Source of the DNA: JBOGNO01 sp050747245 | GTDB taxonomy: Bacteria; Acidobacteriota; Terriglobia; Acidiferrales; UBA7541 | NCBI GenBank assembly: GCA_050747245.1 | Contig: JBOGNO010000003.1 | Location: 248,001-312,000, forward strand | Reading direction: 5' to 3' | DNA length: 64,000 nucleotides | Shown: in pieces, positions 49,102 through 58,578 of the stretch | Layout: each line of letters starts with the position of its first letter | Position numbering within the stretch: position 1 is the stretch's first letter | The notes under the pieces: generated by a model | What the model saw: the letters and a program-made list of their open reading frames with translations, nothing else | What the model was told of the DNA's origin: nothing | Database searches by the model: none | Made by a program: the position numbers and the translations under genes

Positions 49102-49803
49102 ATGCCTGCAACGGCTCATGTGGAGACACATTTCACGGCGAGCGATGCCGTGCGCGACATCGTAATCGGGATGTCGGATGGATTGACGGTACCGTTTGCG
49201 CTGGCCGCGGGCCTGACCGGCGTGGTGGCCGCGACGGCGACGGGATTAATCGTAACAGCCGGGTTCGCGGAAATCGCCGCCGGCTCCATCGCGATGGGGC
49301 TGGGGGGATATCTGGCGGCCAAGACGGACGCCGAACATTACGCCGCGGAAGTCCTTCGAGAAATCCGGGAGACGGAAGAATTGCCGGAGATTGAAACCGA
49401 AGAGGTGGCAAAGGTTTTTCGAGAATACGGGCTGACGGCAGAGCAAATGGCTCCAGTCGTGAGCGCCATCTGTGGGAACCAGAAGCGCTGGGTGGATTTC
49501 ATGATGAGGTTCGAGCTGGGGCTCGAAGAGCCGGATCCTGCGCGAGCGGGGCGCAGTGCCGGAACCATCGCAGCATCTTACGTGGTGGGAGGATTGATTC
49601 CGCTGGCGCCGTACATGCTGATAGCACACGTGCTGACGGCGCTTTGGGTTTCGGTGGGCGTGACGCTTGCGGCGCTATTTATATTCGGCGCGGTGAAAGG
49701 GAGATTCACGGGCGTGAGTCCGTGGCGCGGAGGAATACAAACGGTGATCGTCGGCGGACTGGCAGCGAGCGCGGCGTTTCTAATTGCGCGGCTGATCCGT
49801 TGA
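49102..49803 (+). CDS. VIT1/CCC1-family iron/manganese transporter
   Basis: A 233-residue membrane protein. The first helix region SDAVRDIVIGMSDGLTVPFALAAGL is the family signature, with Asp and Met lining the path. AAGSIAMGLGGYLAAKTDAEHY marks the second helix and the start of the cytoplasmic metal-binding domain (EVLREIRETEELPEIETEEVAKVF), rich in Glu. Three more helices follow (SYVVGGLIPLAPYMLI and so on). These proteins move Fe2+ or Mn2+ by proton exchange. The ATG at 49102 has GGAG; a frame from 49072 is unsupported. It lies divergent from the superoxide dismutase gene by about 100 bases, which suggests a shared metal or oxidative stress theme. Confidence 0.9.
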   Translation: MPATAHVETHFTASDAVRDIVIGMSDGLTVPFALAAGLTGVVAATATGLIVTAGFAEIAAGSIAMGLGGYLAAKTDAEHYAAEVLREIRETEELPEIETEEVAKVFREYGLTAEQMAPVVSAICGNQKRWVDFMMRFELGLEEPDPARAGRSAGTIAASYVVGGLIPLAPYMLIAHVLTALWVSVGVTLAALFIFGAVKGRFTGVSPWRGGIQTVIVGGLAASAAFLIARLIR

Positions 49804-49829
49804 AAAATCACGCCGCCGCAAAACCTGAA

Positions 49830-51368
49830 TTACTTCTTTTCCGGCTCGGCGCCCAGATCGCCAAAGGGCCAGAGTCCGAAAGCCTTCAAGAACCCGTCCT
49901 GGTGCTTCTCGACGAGCATGCGAGCGGACTTTTCCGCAGGCCAGGGTGTGGCGAGGCGATCGGGGCGATCCGCAATCCAGAAAGCTGTGAGCGCCATGAC
50001 GGTGGCGTCGCGAGTGAGGATTTCCGGCTTCACTTTATCGAGCGTATCCACAGGTGAGTGATGCGTGTATTTGTAGTCGGGCGAATCCTGGCCGAGGTTG
50101 ATGCCCGGGAGCCCAGCCAGAATGAACGGGCCGGTGTCGGTTCCGAAAACGGTGTGGTCATTGACTTCGAGATCGCCGAAAGATTCGATGGCTTCCGTAA
50201 ATTTCTTTACGGCGGGAATGAGGTCGTCCCGGCCGCCCAGTTCGAGGCTATCCACAGGGCCCTGACCATTATCGAGAATCACCGCAGCAACGTGATTGGC
50301 CATTTCCGCTTGATGGGCTTTCGCATAAGCGATGGAACCGAGCAGGCCCTGCTCTTCGCCGGTGAACAAGACGAAGCGAAGCGTGCGGCGGGGTTTGTAA
50401 CCGGACTTGACGATGGCTTCCGCGGCGCCGAGCGTTGTGGCCACGCCGCAACCATTGTCAGTCGAGCCTTCGGCGAGATCCCAAGAATCGAGATGGCCTC
50501 CCACTACGATGATTTGCTCCGGATGCTCGGTTCCGGGGATTTCGCCGACGACGTTGGCGGTCTCCACAGGGCCGGAAGTGAAGCGATTCTGCACGTCCAT
50601 TTTCAGCTGCACAGTCTTTCCGCGATCGATGAATCTTTCGAGCATGTCCTGATCTTCTGCGGCGATGCTGACGACGGGAATGTCGTAATAGGTGTTGAAT
50701 CCGAGAGCGCCGGTGTGCGTGAGGTGCATGCCGATTGATTTCGAGCCGCCCTGGCCGCCGATGACGGCGATGGCGTGAGCGTCATACGCAGCCTTCAGGA
50801 ACGGGCCGAACGACGAGAAGTTTTTCATGCGATCCTCGGGGGCCACGCCGCGCTGCACGATTAGCAGGACCTTCCCGGACCATTTCGACTGGTTCTCCTT
50901 CATCTCATCCGCGAGGCGGTTGATATTCACGGAAACGAGGTCGCCTTCAGCACCACCCTCAGGCGTGGAGCCGACCCAGCCCATAGCGTCCACAGTTAGG
51001 CGGTGTTCGGCGGGCGAAACCATTCGGGCGGTGGCCGAGATGCGCGTCCATCCGCGGAAAAGTTGCCAGGACTCGGTGTGGACGTTTTGCAGGCCGATGT
51101 CTTTCATCCTTTGCGCGCCCCAGGTGATGGCCTGCTGGGCGGCAGGGGAGCCGGTGAGGCGCCCTCCAATCTCGTCGCTCAACTGCGTGAGGAACGCGAA
51201 CGCATGGGTATCCAACATTCCGGCTCCGGCGATGGCCGTGAGCGCTTTGAGGGTGCCATCCTGCTCCGGCGAGGGAGGCTCATCGGGCCGGGGGGCGGCG
51301 CGCCCAACAACCATGAAAAGAAGAATCAATGCTGAGAAAGAAGCCAGCAAACACCGTTTGTGCGCCAT
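49830..51368 (-). CDS. Exported M28 zinc aminopeptidase with PA domain
   Basis: A 512-residue protein with a signal peptide (RCLLASFSALILLFMVVGRA). A PA-type insert (about 150-260) lies ahead of the catalytic part. The two-zinc site is visible: IIVVGGHLDSWD, STDNGCGVATTLGAAE, LFTGEEQGLLGS with the catalytic Glu pair, and HHSPVDTLDKV near the end. It removes N-terminal residues or dipeptides from extracellular peptides. GGAG lies eight bases before the ATG at 51368. The longer open frame to 51515 has no support. The gene stands alone. Confidence 0.9.
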   Translation of the reverse strand: MAHKRCLLASFSALILLFMVVGRAAPRPDEPPSPEQDGTLKALTAIAGAGMLDTHAFAFLTQLSDEIGGRLTGSPAAQQAITWGAQRMKDIGLQNVHTESWQLFRGWTRISATARMVSPAEHRLTVDAMGWVGSTPEGGAEGDLVSVNINRLADEMKENQSKWSGKVLLIVQRGVAPEDRMKNFSSFGPFLKAAYDAHAIAVIGGQGGSKSIGMHLTHTGALGFNTYYDIPVVSIAAEDQDMLERFIDRGKTVQLKMDVQNRFTSGPVETANVVGEIPGTEHPEQIIVVGGHLDSWDLAEGSTDNGCGVATTLGAAEAIVKSGYKPRRTLRFVLFTGEEQGLLGSIAYAKAHQAEMANHVAAVILDNGQGPVDSLELGGRDDLIPAVKKFTEAIESFGDLEVNDHTVFGTDTGPFILAGLPGINLGQDSPDYKYTHHSPVDTLDKVKPEILTRDATVMALTAFWIADRPDRLATPWPAEKSARMLVEKHQDGFLKAFGLWPFGDLGAEPEKK

Positions 51369-52032
51369 CGAGAAATCTCCTGAATGATTTGGCCGGGAAG
51401 GAAGGGGTGCAAGTGCCCACCCGGGAGGGGAGATTGTTACAAAGGAAGGGCGGGGAGTCAAAAAGAAGTCAGGCGGGGATAGGAACGGAATCAACGAATT
51501 TCCCGAGGATTGCATCTAAAAAATGGGAACCAGTATGTGCGCGTTCGATCCCGCCGCAAGAGAAGCCCTACAGGAATTCTTGAGCGAAGCGGTGCGCGCG
51601 GTGGAATGGAGAGTGCCGCTGAAACTGGCGTTGAATAGCGGTCTGACGCGAGGCATGACACTTGCGATTGAGGAACACAGTGCGAGTTGTGTCCATGCTA
51701 GTGAGAATGGGGAAGCGTAGAATTACGGAGACGTAGCAAAGGGGCGAACCCCAGACCGTTTTCGTGGGTTTTTGACGAGACGCATTCGCCCAAAGCTGCA
51801 TCATAAAAACTAGCAGACTTGGGAAACTGCCGAGTCTTCCGGATGGCTAGGCTCAACCATCCACGAATTGAAGTCGAGTGGGGTTCGGTTGGAGGGTTGG
51901 GCGATGGGTTATCCCTTTCAGCAAGAAAAGTGTAGGATAGTACGGAAGTCCTATTCTCCCCAGCCCGCGGTTCTAGTACTTTTAGTTTCCTCCGCGGTAC
52001 GTGTGCGCGGAAATTGAAAGCGAGTGAGAACC
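51369..52032. other. Long intergenic region upstream of the TonB/M48 pair
   Basis: About 660 bases with no gene I can support. A 65-codon open frame at 51523-51720 lacks a ribosome site. Around 51810-51870 there are short inverted repeats (AGACT/AGTCT and GGATGG/CCATCC) that could fold, but no RNA family is recognised. The promoter of the gene at 52033 should be near 51900-52000. Confidence 0.4.
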
Positions 52033-53079
52033 ATGGCTACGAATTCAAATCAAGCAATCTTCGGCTTGCTCCCAGAGGGAAAGCCACGCTGGAAATCCTT
52101 CGGCTCAGCAGCCGGAATTGAATTCGTCGCCCTGGCGCTGCTGATCTGGGTCCCCGTGTTATTGCCGCAAAGATTCAATCCGATAATGCATTTCATGATG
52201 ACGCCCATCGCGGCGCCGCCGGTGGTGGCCTGGAAGCCGCAGCCTTACAAGCCCGCCATGCAACCGAAGAAAATTGTGGTGGTGAAGAGGGACGAACCGA
52301 AACCTCTGCCTCCGCCCCCGGTGGCTGAAGTCGTAAAACCTAAATTGATCGCGCCGGTGTTCAGCGCTCCCATCGCCAAGCCGGGGAGCGCCCATCGAGA
52401 TGCCAAGCGACCAGACATGCCGGAAGTGGCGCAGACGCTTCCGAAGGTAAATGAATTTTCTGGAGGAAGTTCGGCGTTGCCGACGCTGCGCAAACCCCGA
52501 GAAGCCGTGCAGACGGGCGGGTTCGGAGATCCCAACGGGGTTCCCGATAACGGCAGGCGAGACCGTTCGCCCAACATCGCGACGCTTGGCTCCTACGATA
52601 TGCCGGCAGGGCCAGGATACGGAAACGGGACGGGCGGTGCGAAAGGGGCGCGCGGTGTGGTGGCCAGCAGCGGATTCGGTAACGGCGTGGCGATTGGCGG
52701 AGGCGGAAACGGCAAGGGCCGCGCGGGCGTGCAACAAGGGGTGTTCGCGGATCAGCGGCCAACGACCGAAGCCCCGAAAGTGCGCCAGACGTCGACCAGC
52801 TCCGGAAAGACGACACCGGCAGTAATACTTTTTAAGCCGAAACCAGTCTACACGCAGCAGGCGATCGACAAGCGTATTGAGGGAGACGTCCTGCTGGAGG
52901 TAGCATTTTCGGCAACGGGAGAAGTTCAAGTGTTGGGAGTGAAGCAGGGATTGGGCTATGGTTTGGATGAGACTGCCGTAACAGCAGCCAAACAGATTCG
53001 ATTCAAGCCGGCGCAGCAAGACGGACATCCCGTGGATTCCACGGCTGTCGTGCACATCGTTTACGAATTGGCGTACTGA
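52033..53079 (+). CDS. TonB-like energy transducer with Pro/Gly-rich spacer
   Basis: A 348-residue protein. One membrane helix near the N-terminus (GIEFVALALLIWVPVLLPQ) is followed by a Pro/Lys-rich stretch (KPQPYKPAMQPKK, EPKPLPPPP), a Gly/Asn-rich linker (about 175-235) and a TonB C-terminal domain (VILFKPKPVYTQQAIDKRIEGDVLLEVAFSATGEVQVLGV, ending IRFKPAQQDGHPVD). TonB proteins pass energy from ExbBD to outer-membrane receptors; no ExbBD genes are in the window. The ATG at 52033 is preferred over GTG at 52024. The M48 gene follows by 13 bases. Confidence 0.85.
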   Translation: MATNSNQAIFGLLPEGKPRWKSFGSAAGIEFVALALLIWVPVLLPQRFNPIMHFMMTPIAAPPVVAWKPQPYKPAMQPKKIVVVKRDEPKPLPPPPVAEVVKPKLIAPVFSAPIAKPGSAHRDAKRPDMPEVAQTLPKVNEFSGGSSALPTLRKPREAVQTGGFGDPNGVPDNGRRDRSPNIATLGSYDMPAGPGYGNGTGGAKGARGVVASSGFGNGVAIGGGGNGKGRAGVQQGVFADQRPTTEAPKVRQTSTSSGKTTPAVILFKPKPVYTQQAIDKRIEGDVLLEVAFSATGEVQVLGVKQGLGYGLDETAVTAAKQIRFKPAQQDGHPVDSTAVVHIVYELAY

Positions 53080-53092
53080 GGGAGATGAGGAA

Positions 53093-54805
53093 ATGGAATT
53101 CTGGAAGAAGTCACTAAGCATCGCGGCGCTGGTTGCCGTCGTCCCCATTTGGACGGCTGCGCAAGATACCCAACAGAGTGAGACGCAAGCACCCGCTTCG
53201 GCACTCGACCAGATCATCGATCACGTCGCAGCGCAGGAGCAGCACGAAGTACAGATGCTGCGCCGTTATAATCCTATTGTGGAGACCTACATTCAGGACA
53301 TGAAGCCGGACAGGGAGCTCGGCATGGTCCCGGCAAAGGACCACTATTTTCTCAGTGTAGCTGATCTGAGCAAAGGCGTGTCCGAGCGTTCGATGGTGGA
53401 CAAGCAGAAAAAGAGCGGTAAATTCTCGAAGCTCAATCCGCTAAACATGGGCGGGCTTCTCTCCTCCGATTACATCCCCGAGGGATTCCTCGAGATGATC
53501 TACGTTGATCCGGCGGGGTTCAACCGGCAGAACTATAATTTCGATTATGTCCGCCGGGAATTCCTGGGTGAAGTGAGATGTTTCGTCTTCGACGTAACCC
53601 CGAAGCCTCATTCGGGAAAAGGAAGATTCTTGGGCCGCATCTGGGTGGAGGATCAGGGCTACAACGTCGTGAGGTTCAACGGCGTATTCACTCCCCAGGT
53701 CAACACGTTTACGTTGAATTTACATTTTGACAGTTGGCGGCAGAACGTGGCGCCCAATATCTGGGTGCCTTCGTATGTGTTCAGCGAGGAGTCGGACCTG
53801 AGAGACGCGCTCTTCACGCACGTGAGGTTTAAGGCCCAGACGAGATTGTGGGGTTACAACGTCCGCGGCGGTAGCCATGAAGAAGAGTTCAGCGAACTGA
53901 AGGTGGAGTCACCGACGATCCAGGACCAGTCCCCTGCGGCTTCCACGGATAGCTCGCCGCTTCAATCCGAAAGGCAATGGCAGCACGAGGCAGAGCAAAA
54001 CGTGGTGGACAAACTACAGCGCAGCGGACTGATCGCACCTCCGGGAGAAGTGGACAAGGTGATGGACACGGTGGTCAACAACCTGGAAGTCACCAACAAC
54101 CTGGACATCCAGCCGGAAATTCATTGCCGCGTACTGCTGACGACGACGCTGGAGTCTTTCTCCATCGGACACACGATAGTCATCAGCCGCGGTCTGCTCG
54201 ATGTGCTGCCGGATGAAGCCAGCCTGGCCGTCATTCTCGCCCACGAGATGGGGCACGTCATGCTGGGCCAGCCGCTCGATGACCGATATGCGTTCAATGA
54301 TCAGACGCTATTCGCAACGCAGGATGCTTTCCGCGCGCTAACGTTTCGCTCCAACGAGCACGATGAAGCAGCGGCCACTGCGAAATCCCTTGAACTGCTC
54401 AAGAATTCGCCGTACAAGGACAAGCTTGCAACTGCCGGGCTGTTCATGAAGCAGTTAGATGCCGAGCAAAAAGCCCTGCCGGCACTCATTAGCGGGCATC
54501 TGGGAAGCCGGGTATCTGTCAATACGCAAATTGAACAGGCGGCACCCGCACCGGATGCGAAGAAGCTCGACCAGGTGGCGGCGCTCCCGCTAGGTTCGCG
54601 CGTCAAGCTCGACCCTTGGAACGACCGGCTCGAGCTGGTGAAGAGCAAGACGCCCGTTATTTTGTCCGAACGAGAGAAGATGCCGTTTGAAGTCGCGCCT
54701 TTCTTTCCCTATCTAACGAGGTATGCTACGCCCGCGGCAACTTCACCGGCTTCAACGGAGCCGGCCAAGGCGGATGTGGCGAAGAAAGACCCGCAATCGA
54801 ACTGA
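53093..54805 (+). CDS. Exported M48-type zinc metalloprotease, long form
   Basis: A 570-residue protein with a signal peptide (SLSIAALVAVVPIWTAAQ). The first half (about 40-300) is an unassigned beta-rich domain (FVFDVTPKPHSGKGRFLGRIWVEDQGYNVVRFNG) resembling the outer-membrane lipoprotein-sorting fold. The M48 domain begins around 330: GHTIVISRGLLDVLPDEASLAVILAHEMGHVML with HEMGH at 384-388, and a third ligand in SNEHDEAAATAKSLELL. The C-terminal part (about 460-570) is Pro/Ala-rich. Co-transcribed with the TonB-like gene, it may act on envelope proteins. A strong intrinsic terminator follows. It is not a close copy of the cassette-borne M48 protein. Confidence 0.83.
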   Translation: MEFWKKSLSIAALVAVVPIWTAAQDTQQSETQAPASALDQIIDHVAAQEQHEVQMLRRYNPIVETYIQDMKPDRELGMVPAKDHYFLSVADLSKGVSERSMVDKQKKSGKFSKLNPLNMGGLLSSDYIPEGFLEMIYVDPAGFNRQNYNFDYVRREFLGEVRCFVFDVTPKPHSGKGRFLGRIWVEDQGYNVVRFNGVFTPQVNTFTLNLHFDSWRQNVAPNIWVPSYVFSEESDLRDALFTHVRFKAQTRLWGYNVRGGSHEEEFSELKVESPTIQDQSPAASTDSSPLQSERQWQHEAEQNVVDKLQRSGLIAPPGEVDKVMDTVVNNLEVTNNLDIQPEIHCRVLLTTTLESFSIGHTIVISRGLLDVLPDEASLAVILAHEMGHVMLGQPLDDRYAFNDQTLFATQDAFRALTFRSNEHDEAAATAKSLELLKNSPYKDKLATAGLFMKQLDAEQKALPALISGHLGSRVSVNTQIEQAAPAPDAKKLDQVAALPLGSRVKLDPWNDRLELVKSKTPVILSEREKMPFEVAPFFPYLTRYATPAATSPASTEPAKADVAKKDPQSN

Positions 54806-54823
54806 CTTAGAACCAAAACCAGA

Positions 54824-54860
54824 CGCCCGGCAGCGCGAAAGCTCTGCCGGGCGCTTTTTT
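54824..54860 (+). terminator. Intrinsic terminator of the TonB/M48 operon
   Basis: CGCCCGGCAG (54824-54833) pairs perfectly with CTGCCGGGCG (54844-54853), followed directly by CTTTTTT. It is a textbook Rho-independent terminator 18 bases after the stop. Confidence 0.9.
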
Positions 54861-54927
54861 GAAGTGACTGCGCCCGACGAGAATCCCTTCCCAAGTGTGT
54901 GCCTGTTGAGGGAAACTCACAAACGGC

Positions 54928-57453
54928 ATGGCGCCCCAATCCCTCCTGGATTATTTCGAGAGAGCGACAAGACACCGCAGGGAGATTGCGTTCATTGAGC
55001 GGCAAGGCTATCGGATGCGCCGCACTTCATATGGCCGTGTGCGCGAGATGGCGGCCGGGTTGGCCCCCAGACTGGCGGAACGAAAAATCGCTCCGGGGGA
55101 GCGAATCCTGCTGTGGGGCCGGAATTCAGCCGCTTGGGTGGCGGCGTTCTGGGGTGCGGTGGCGCGTGGAGTTGTGGTTGTGCCCATGGATCGGATCGCG
55201 TCGCTCGAATTTGCGCGCCGCGTTGCAAGACAGGTGGATGCCAAACTTGTTGTCGCCGAGCGAGGACTGCCCAGCACGAGCCTGGAATTGCCGGAGATCT
55301 TCTTCGAGGAATTCGAGAGGTTTTCAAGTAGCCCGAGCAGAACGGGGCTCGAAATTCCAGCAGTCAAGCGGGACGACGCTGTGGAAATCATCTTCACCTC
55401 GGGGACGACGGCGGAGCCACGAGGGGTAGTCCTGACACACGGCAATCTGCTGGCAAACTTGGAGCCCTTCGAGCGGGAGATTTCGAGATATTCCCGCTAT
55501 GAAAGGATTTTTCACCCGCTGAAGTTTCTGAACTTGCTGCCGTTGAGCCATGTTTTCGGTCAGATGCTGGGAATCCTTATCCCACAACTCATCGGTGCGA
55601 CGGTGATTTTTCTAGATACGCAAAGTCCCCCGGACATCATGCAGGTGATCCGCCGTGAACGAGTTTCCGTGATCGCAGGCGTGCCGCGAACCTTTGAATC
55701 GCTGGCAGAGAGAATCCGGCGTGAACACGGCTCCGGCGAAGAAGGCGGGCGATTTGAACGAGATTTCCAATTCGCCGAAGGCAAGAAATTTCTGAGGCGC
55801 TGGTGGATCTTCAGGAGAATTCACCGGAAGCTCGGCTGGAAATTCTGGGCGCTGATTTCGGGCGGAGCCACGTTGCCGGAGGAAACGGAAAATTTCTGGA
55901 GCCGGCTGGGATACGCCGTGATTCAAGGATATGGGCTGACCGAGACAACTTCGTTGGTCAGCGTGAATCATCCGTTCCGGCTCAGCCGGGGGTCGATCGG
56001 CAAGGCGCTTCCTGGCGTGGAAATCAAGCTTGCCGAGAACGGTGAAATTTTGATCCGCGGGGAAAATGTTGCAGCTGGGTACTGGAAAGAGCGGCGAATA
56101 AATGCCGTGGCAGGAGAAGAAGGATGGTTCCATACCGGAGACCTAGGAAAGCGCGACGCAACAGGGAATCTCTATTTCCGGGGGCGGTTGAAAAACGTAA
56201 TCGTCACCGCGGCAGGCATGAATATATATCCGGAAGATCTCGAAGCGGCGCTGCGGCGCGAGCTGGACGTGCGCGAGTGCGTCGTGGTACGGCTGGAGCG
56301 CGATGGAAACGCCGAGGCCTGCGCCGTCCTGCTCCTTCGAGAGGACGCGAGGAGTCCGGAGGCAATCGTGCGGGCCGCGAATGCGTCTCTCGCGGAGTAT
56401 CAACATATCCGCCGCTGGATGGTCTGGAAGGAGCCGGACTTCCCGCGCACGCCCACGCAAAAGCCTTCGCTCGCGAAAATCGAAGCTGCCATGCGCGCGG
56501 AGTTTGCGGAAGGAAAGGCCGCAAGCGCAGGCGATGGTCCGCTCGCAGAGATGATTGAGAAAATCACGCGGCGGCCGGTCGGCAAGATATCCGCGGAGGC
56601 GAATCTTTCGTCAGATCTTGGACTGAGTTCCCTTGATCGCGTGGAGTTACTGAGCGCCCTCGAGGATCGTTTTCAAGTCGAGCTGAGCGACACGAAATTC
56701 ACCGCCGTGGCGACGGTAGGCGAGCTTGAAAGCATTCTTCGCAAGCCGGAATCAAAACCGCAGGAGCACGACTTTCCGCGCTGGGCGCAGCGGTGGCCCA
56801 TCGCCTGGCTCCGTACATTCGTGCATTACCTGCTGGTCTGGCCGGCAACGCGACTGCTCACGTATCCGAAAATCACGGGTCGAAGGAATCTCCGCCAGGT
56901 TCAGGGACCCGTGCTGATCGTCTCGAATCACGTGGCGTATCTCGATGCGGGTTTCGTCTTGGCGGCGCTGACGCCGCGATTGCGCCATCGGCTGGCGATC
57001 GGCATGCAAGCGGAGGAGCTTTCGGGATTGCGCCGGCCGGCGCGTGACTTGAATATTTTCCGCCGCCTACTACTGCGAACCCAGTATTTTCTCGTCGTCG
57101 CCCTTTTTAATGTTTTTCCACTTCCTCGCGAGTCGGATTTCCGCAGCAGTTTTCTTTTTGCCGGTGACCTCGCGGACCGCGGCTGGAGCATCCTGGTTTT
57201 TCCCGAGGGCCACCGGACGGAGGATGGCGGCATCGCCCCCTTCCGTTCGGGAATCGGCTTGCTGGCAACGCAGCTGGCCCTTCCGGTAGTGCCGATGCGG
57301 ATCAAGGGGCTCTTCGATCTGAGACAGAGACGAAAGAGATATGCCCGCCCCGGAACCGTCAGCGTGAGTGTCGGTGAACCGGTATGTTTCACGCTGCAGA
57401 CCGCGCCTGAATCCATCGCTCGCGAGCTCGAGCGCCGCGTTCGCGAGCTGTAG
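54928..57453 (+). CDS. Fusion of acyl-CoA/acyl-ACP synthetase, acyl carrier protein and 1-acylglycerol-3-phosphate acyltransferase
   Basis: An 841-residue three-domain protein. Residues about 1-520 are an AMP-binding synthetase: IIFTSGTTAEPRGVVLTHGN (ATP loop), GYGLTETTS, and GWFHTGDLGKRD, then the C-terminal lobe with RLKNVIVTAAGMNIYPEDLE. About 530-605 is an ACP with DLGLSSLDRVELL, where the second Ser would carry phosphopantetheine. About 640-841 is a PlsC-type acyltransferase with SNHVAYLDAG (NHx4D) and VFPEGHRTEDGG. The domain order implies activation of a fatty acid, loading on the in-built ACP and transfer to lysophosphatidate or a similar acceptor. It resembles the Aas enzyme but with an internal ACP. 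The ATG at 54928 lies behind a weak site; the gene is not in an operon with its upstream neighbour. Confidence 0.88.
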   Translation: MAPQSLLDYFERATRHRREIAFIERQGYRMRRTSYGRVREMAAGLAPRLAERKIAPGERILLWGRNSAAWVAAFWGAVARGVVVVPMDRIASLEFARRVARQVDAKLVVAERGLPSTSLELPEIFFEEFERFSSSPSRTGLEIPAVKRDDAVEIIFTSGTTAEPRGVVLTHGNLLANLEPFEREISRYSRYERIFHPLKFLNLLPLSHVFGQMLGILIPQLIGATVIFLDTQSPPDIMQVIRRERVSVIAGVPRTFESLAERIRREHGSGEEGGRFERDFQFAEGKKFLRRWWIFRRIHRKLGWKFWALISGGATLPEETENFWSRLGYAVIQGYGLTETTSLVSVNHPFRLSRGSIGKALPGVEIKLAENGEILIRGENVAAGYWKERRINAVAGEEGWFHTGDLGKRDATGNLYFRGRLKNVIVTAAGMNIYPEDLEAALRRELDVRECVVVRLERDGNAEACAVLLLREDARSPEAIVRAANASLAEYQHIRRWMVWKEPDFPRTPTQKPSLAKIEAAMRAEFAEGKAASAGDGPLAEMIEKITRRPVGKISAEANLSSDLGLSSLDRVELLSALEDRFQVELSDTKFTAVATVGELESILRKPESKPQEHDFPRWAQRWPIAWLRTFVHYLLVWPATRLLTYPKITGRRNLRQVQGPVLIVSNHVAYLDAGFVLAALTPRLRHRLAIGMQAEELSGLRRPARDLNIFRRLLLRTQYFLVVALFNVFPLPRESDFRSSFLFAGDLADRGWSILVFPEGHRTEDGGIAPFRSGIGLLATQLALPVVPMRIKGLFDLRQRRKRYARPGTVSVSVGEPVCFTLQTAPESIARELERRVREL

Positions 57454-57502
57454 TGGACAATCAGCAAGCGCGCGCGTCTAATAACGGCAAGGTTGCCCGC
57501 TG

Positions 57503-58555
57503 ATGAGACACCGCGCAATTCGCTGGATACTTTATTGCCTGGGATGGACGCTCGCCGGGCTGTTTTTTGCCAGCCAGACGTACCTCGCTTACCGCTATTC
57601 GAGCGGCACAGCCCACTGGGGCGTGATCCTGAAAATATCACTGGCGCAGTGGTATGCGTGGGCGTTGCTCGCACCGGCGGTTTGGTGGATCTCCAATCGG
57701 CTGCCGCTCGCCAGGCGCGGATGGTGGAGGAGTCTGCTCATTCTCTTGCCCGCGAGTCTTTTCGGGGCATTTGCCCATTGGGCCATTTACGCGGCGCTTT
57801 ACCGTTATGTCATCGGGATCGAGAATTTTCCGTCTTCCGTCTTCCTCTTCCACACGGATGTCTTGACCTTCTGGGTGATCGTGGGGGCGAGCGAGGCGTA
57901 TCAATTTTATCGGCGCTATCATGAAAGCGAAGCGCGAACTTCGCAACTTTCCGTGCAGCTCGCGCAGGCTCAATTGCAGGCGCTGCGAATGCAACTTCAT
58001 CCCCATTTCCTGTTCAACACCCTGAATGCCATCGCCACCCTGGTGCACAGCGATCCGGAAGCCGCCGACCGGATGCTGGCGCGCCTGAGCGAATTGCTGC
58101 GGATGACGATCGCGGATGTGGATGTACAGGAAGTGGCGCTTGCGAAGGAGTTGGAATTCCTAGAACGATATCTCGAAATCGAACAGACGCGCTTCGCTGA
58201 CCGGCTCACCGTGCGCATGGACATTGCCGCGGAGACCCTCACGGCAAAAACGCCGTATCTGATTCTCCAACCGCTCGTCGAAAACGCCGTGCGCCACGGA
58301 ATCGCGCCGCGGTCTTCACCCGGGAAAATCGAGATCCGAGCGCGTCGCGACAACGGATCGCTCATACTCGAAGTGCGCGATAACGGCCCGGGCATGACTT
58401 CGCAAGCGCAGGATTCCACCAGGAAGGGCATGGGCCTTGCGAGCACACGCGAGCGCCTCGCGCGCCTCTATGGCGACGCGGCCCGGCTTCAATTGGAACA
58501 TGCCGCGGGCGGAGGGCTGGTAGTGACGCTCCAGTTTCCTTTTCAAGCGGCCTGA
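57503..58555 (+). CDS. LytS/YehU-type sensor histidine kinase
   Basis: A 350-residue membrane kinase. Four hydrophobic helices fill about residues 8-140. A short coiled region leads to the His_kinase motif QLHPHFLFNTLNAI (His at about 167) and then PEAADRMLARLSELLRM. The ATPase domain has LQPLVENAVRHGIAP (N box), VRDNGPGM (G1) and GMGLASTRERL. There is no separate sensor domain, so the membrane part probably senses the signal. The LytTR regulator follows by 23 bases. The ATG at 57503 has GCCCGCTG upstream, a weak site. Confidence 0.9.
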   Translation: MRHRAIRWILYCLGWTLAGLFFASQTYLAYRYSSGTAHWGVILKISLAQWYAWALLAPAVWWISNRLPLARRGWWRSLLILLPASLFGAFAHWAIYAALYRYVIGIENFPSSVFLFHTDVLTFWVIVGASEAYQFYRRYHESEARTSQLSVQLAQAQLQALRMQLHPHFLFNTLNAIATLVHSDPEAADRMLARLSELLRMTIADVDVQEVALAKELEFLERYLEIEQTRFADRLTVRMDIAAETLTAKTPYLILQPLVENAVRHGIAPRSSPGKIEIRARRDNGSLILEVRDNGPGMTSQAQDSTRKGMGLASTRERLARLYGDAARLQLEHAAGGGLVVTLQFPFQAA

Positions 58556-58578
58556 GCTTTGGGAATAGTGGAGGAAAA

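Noticed and set aside
51523..51720. Small gene of 65 codons in the gap before the TonB-like gene
   Set aside because: No ribosome site, no recognisable sequence, no neighbouring gene to couple with.
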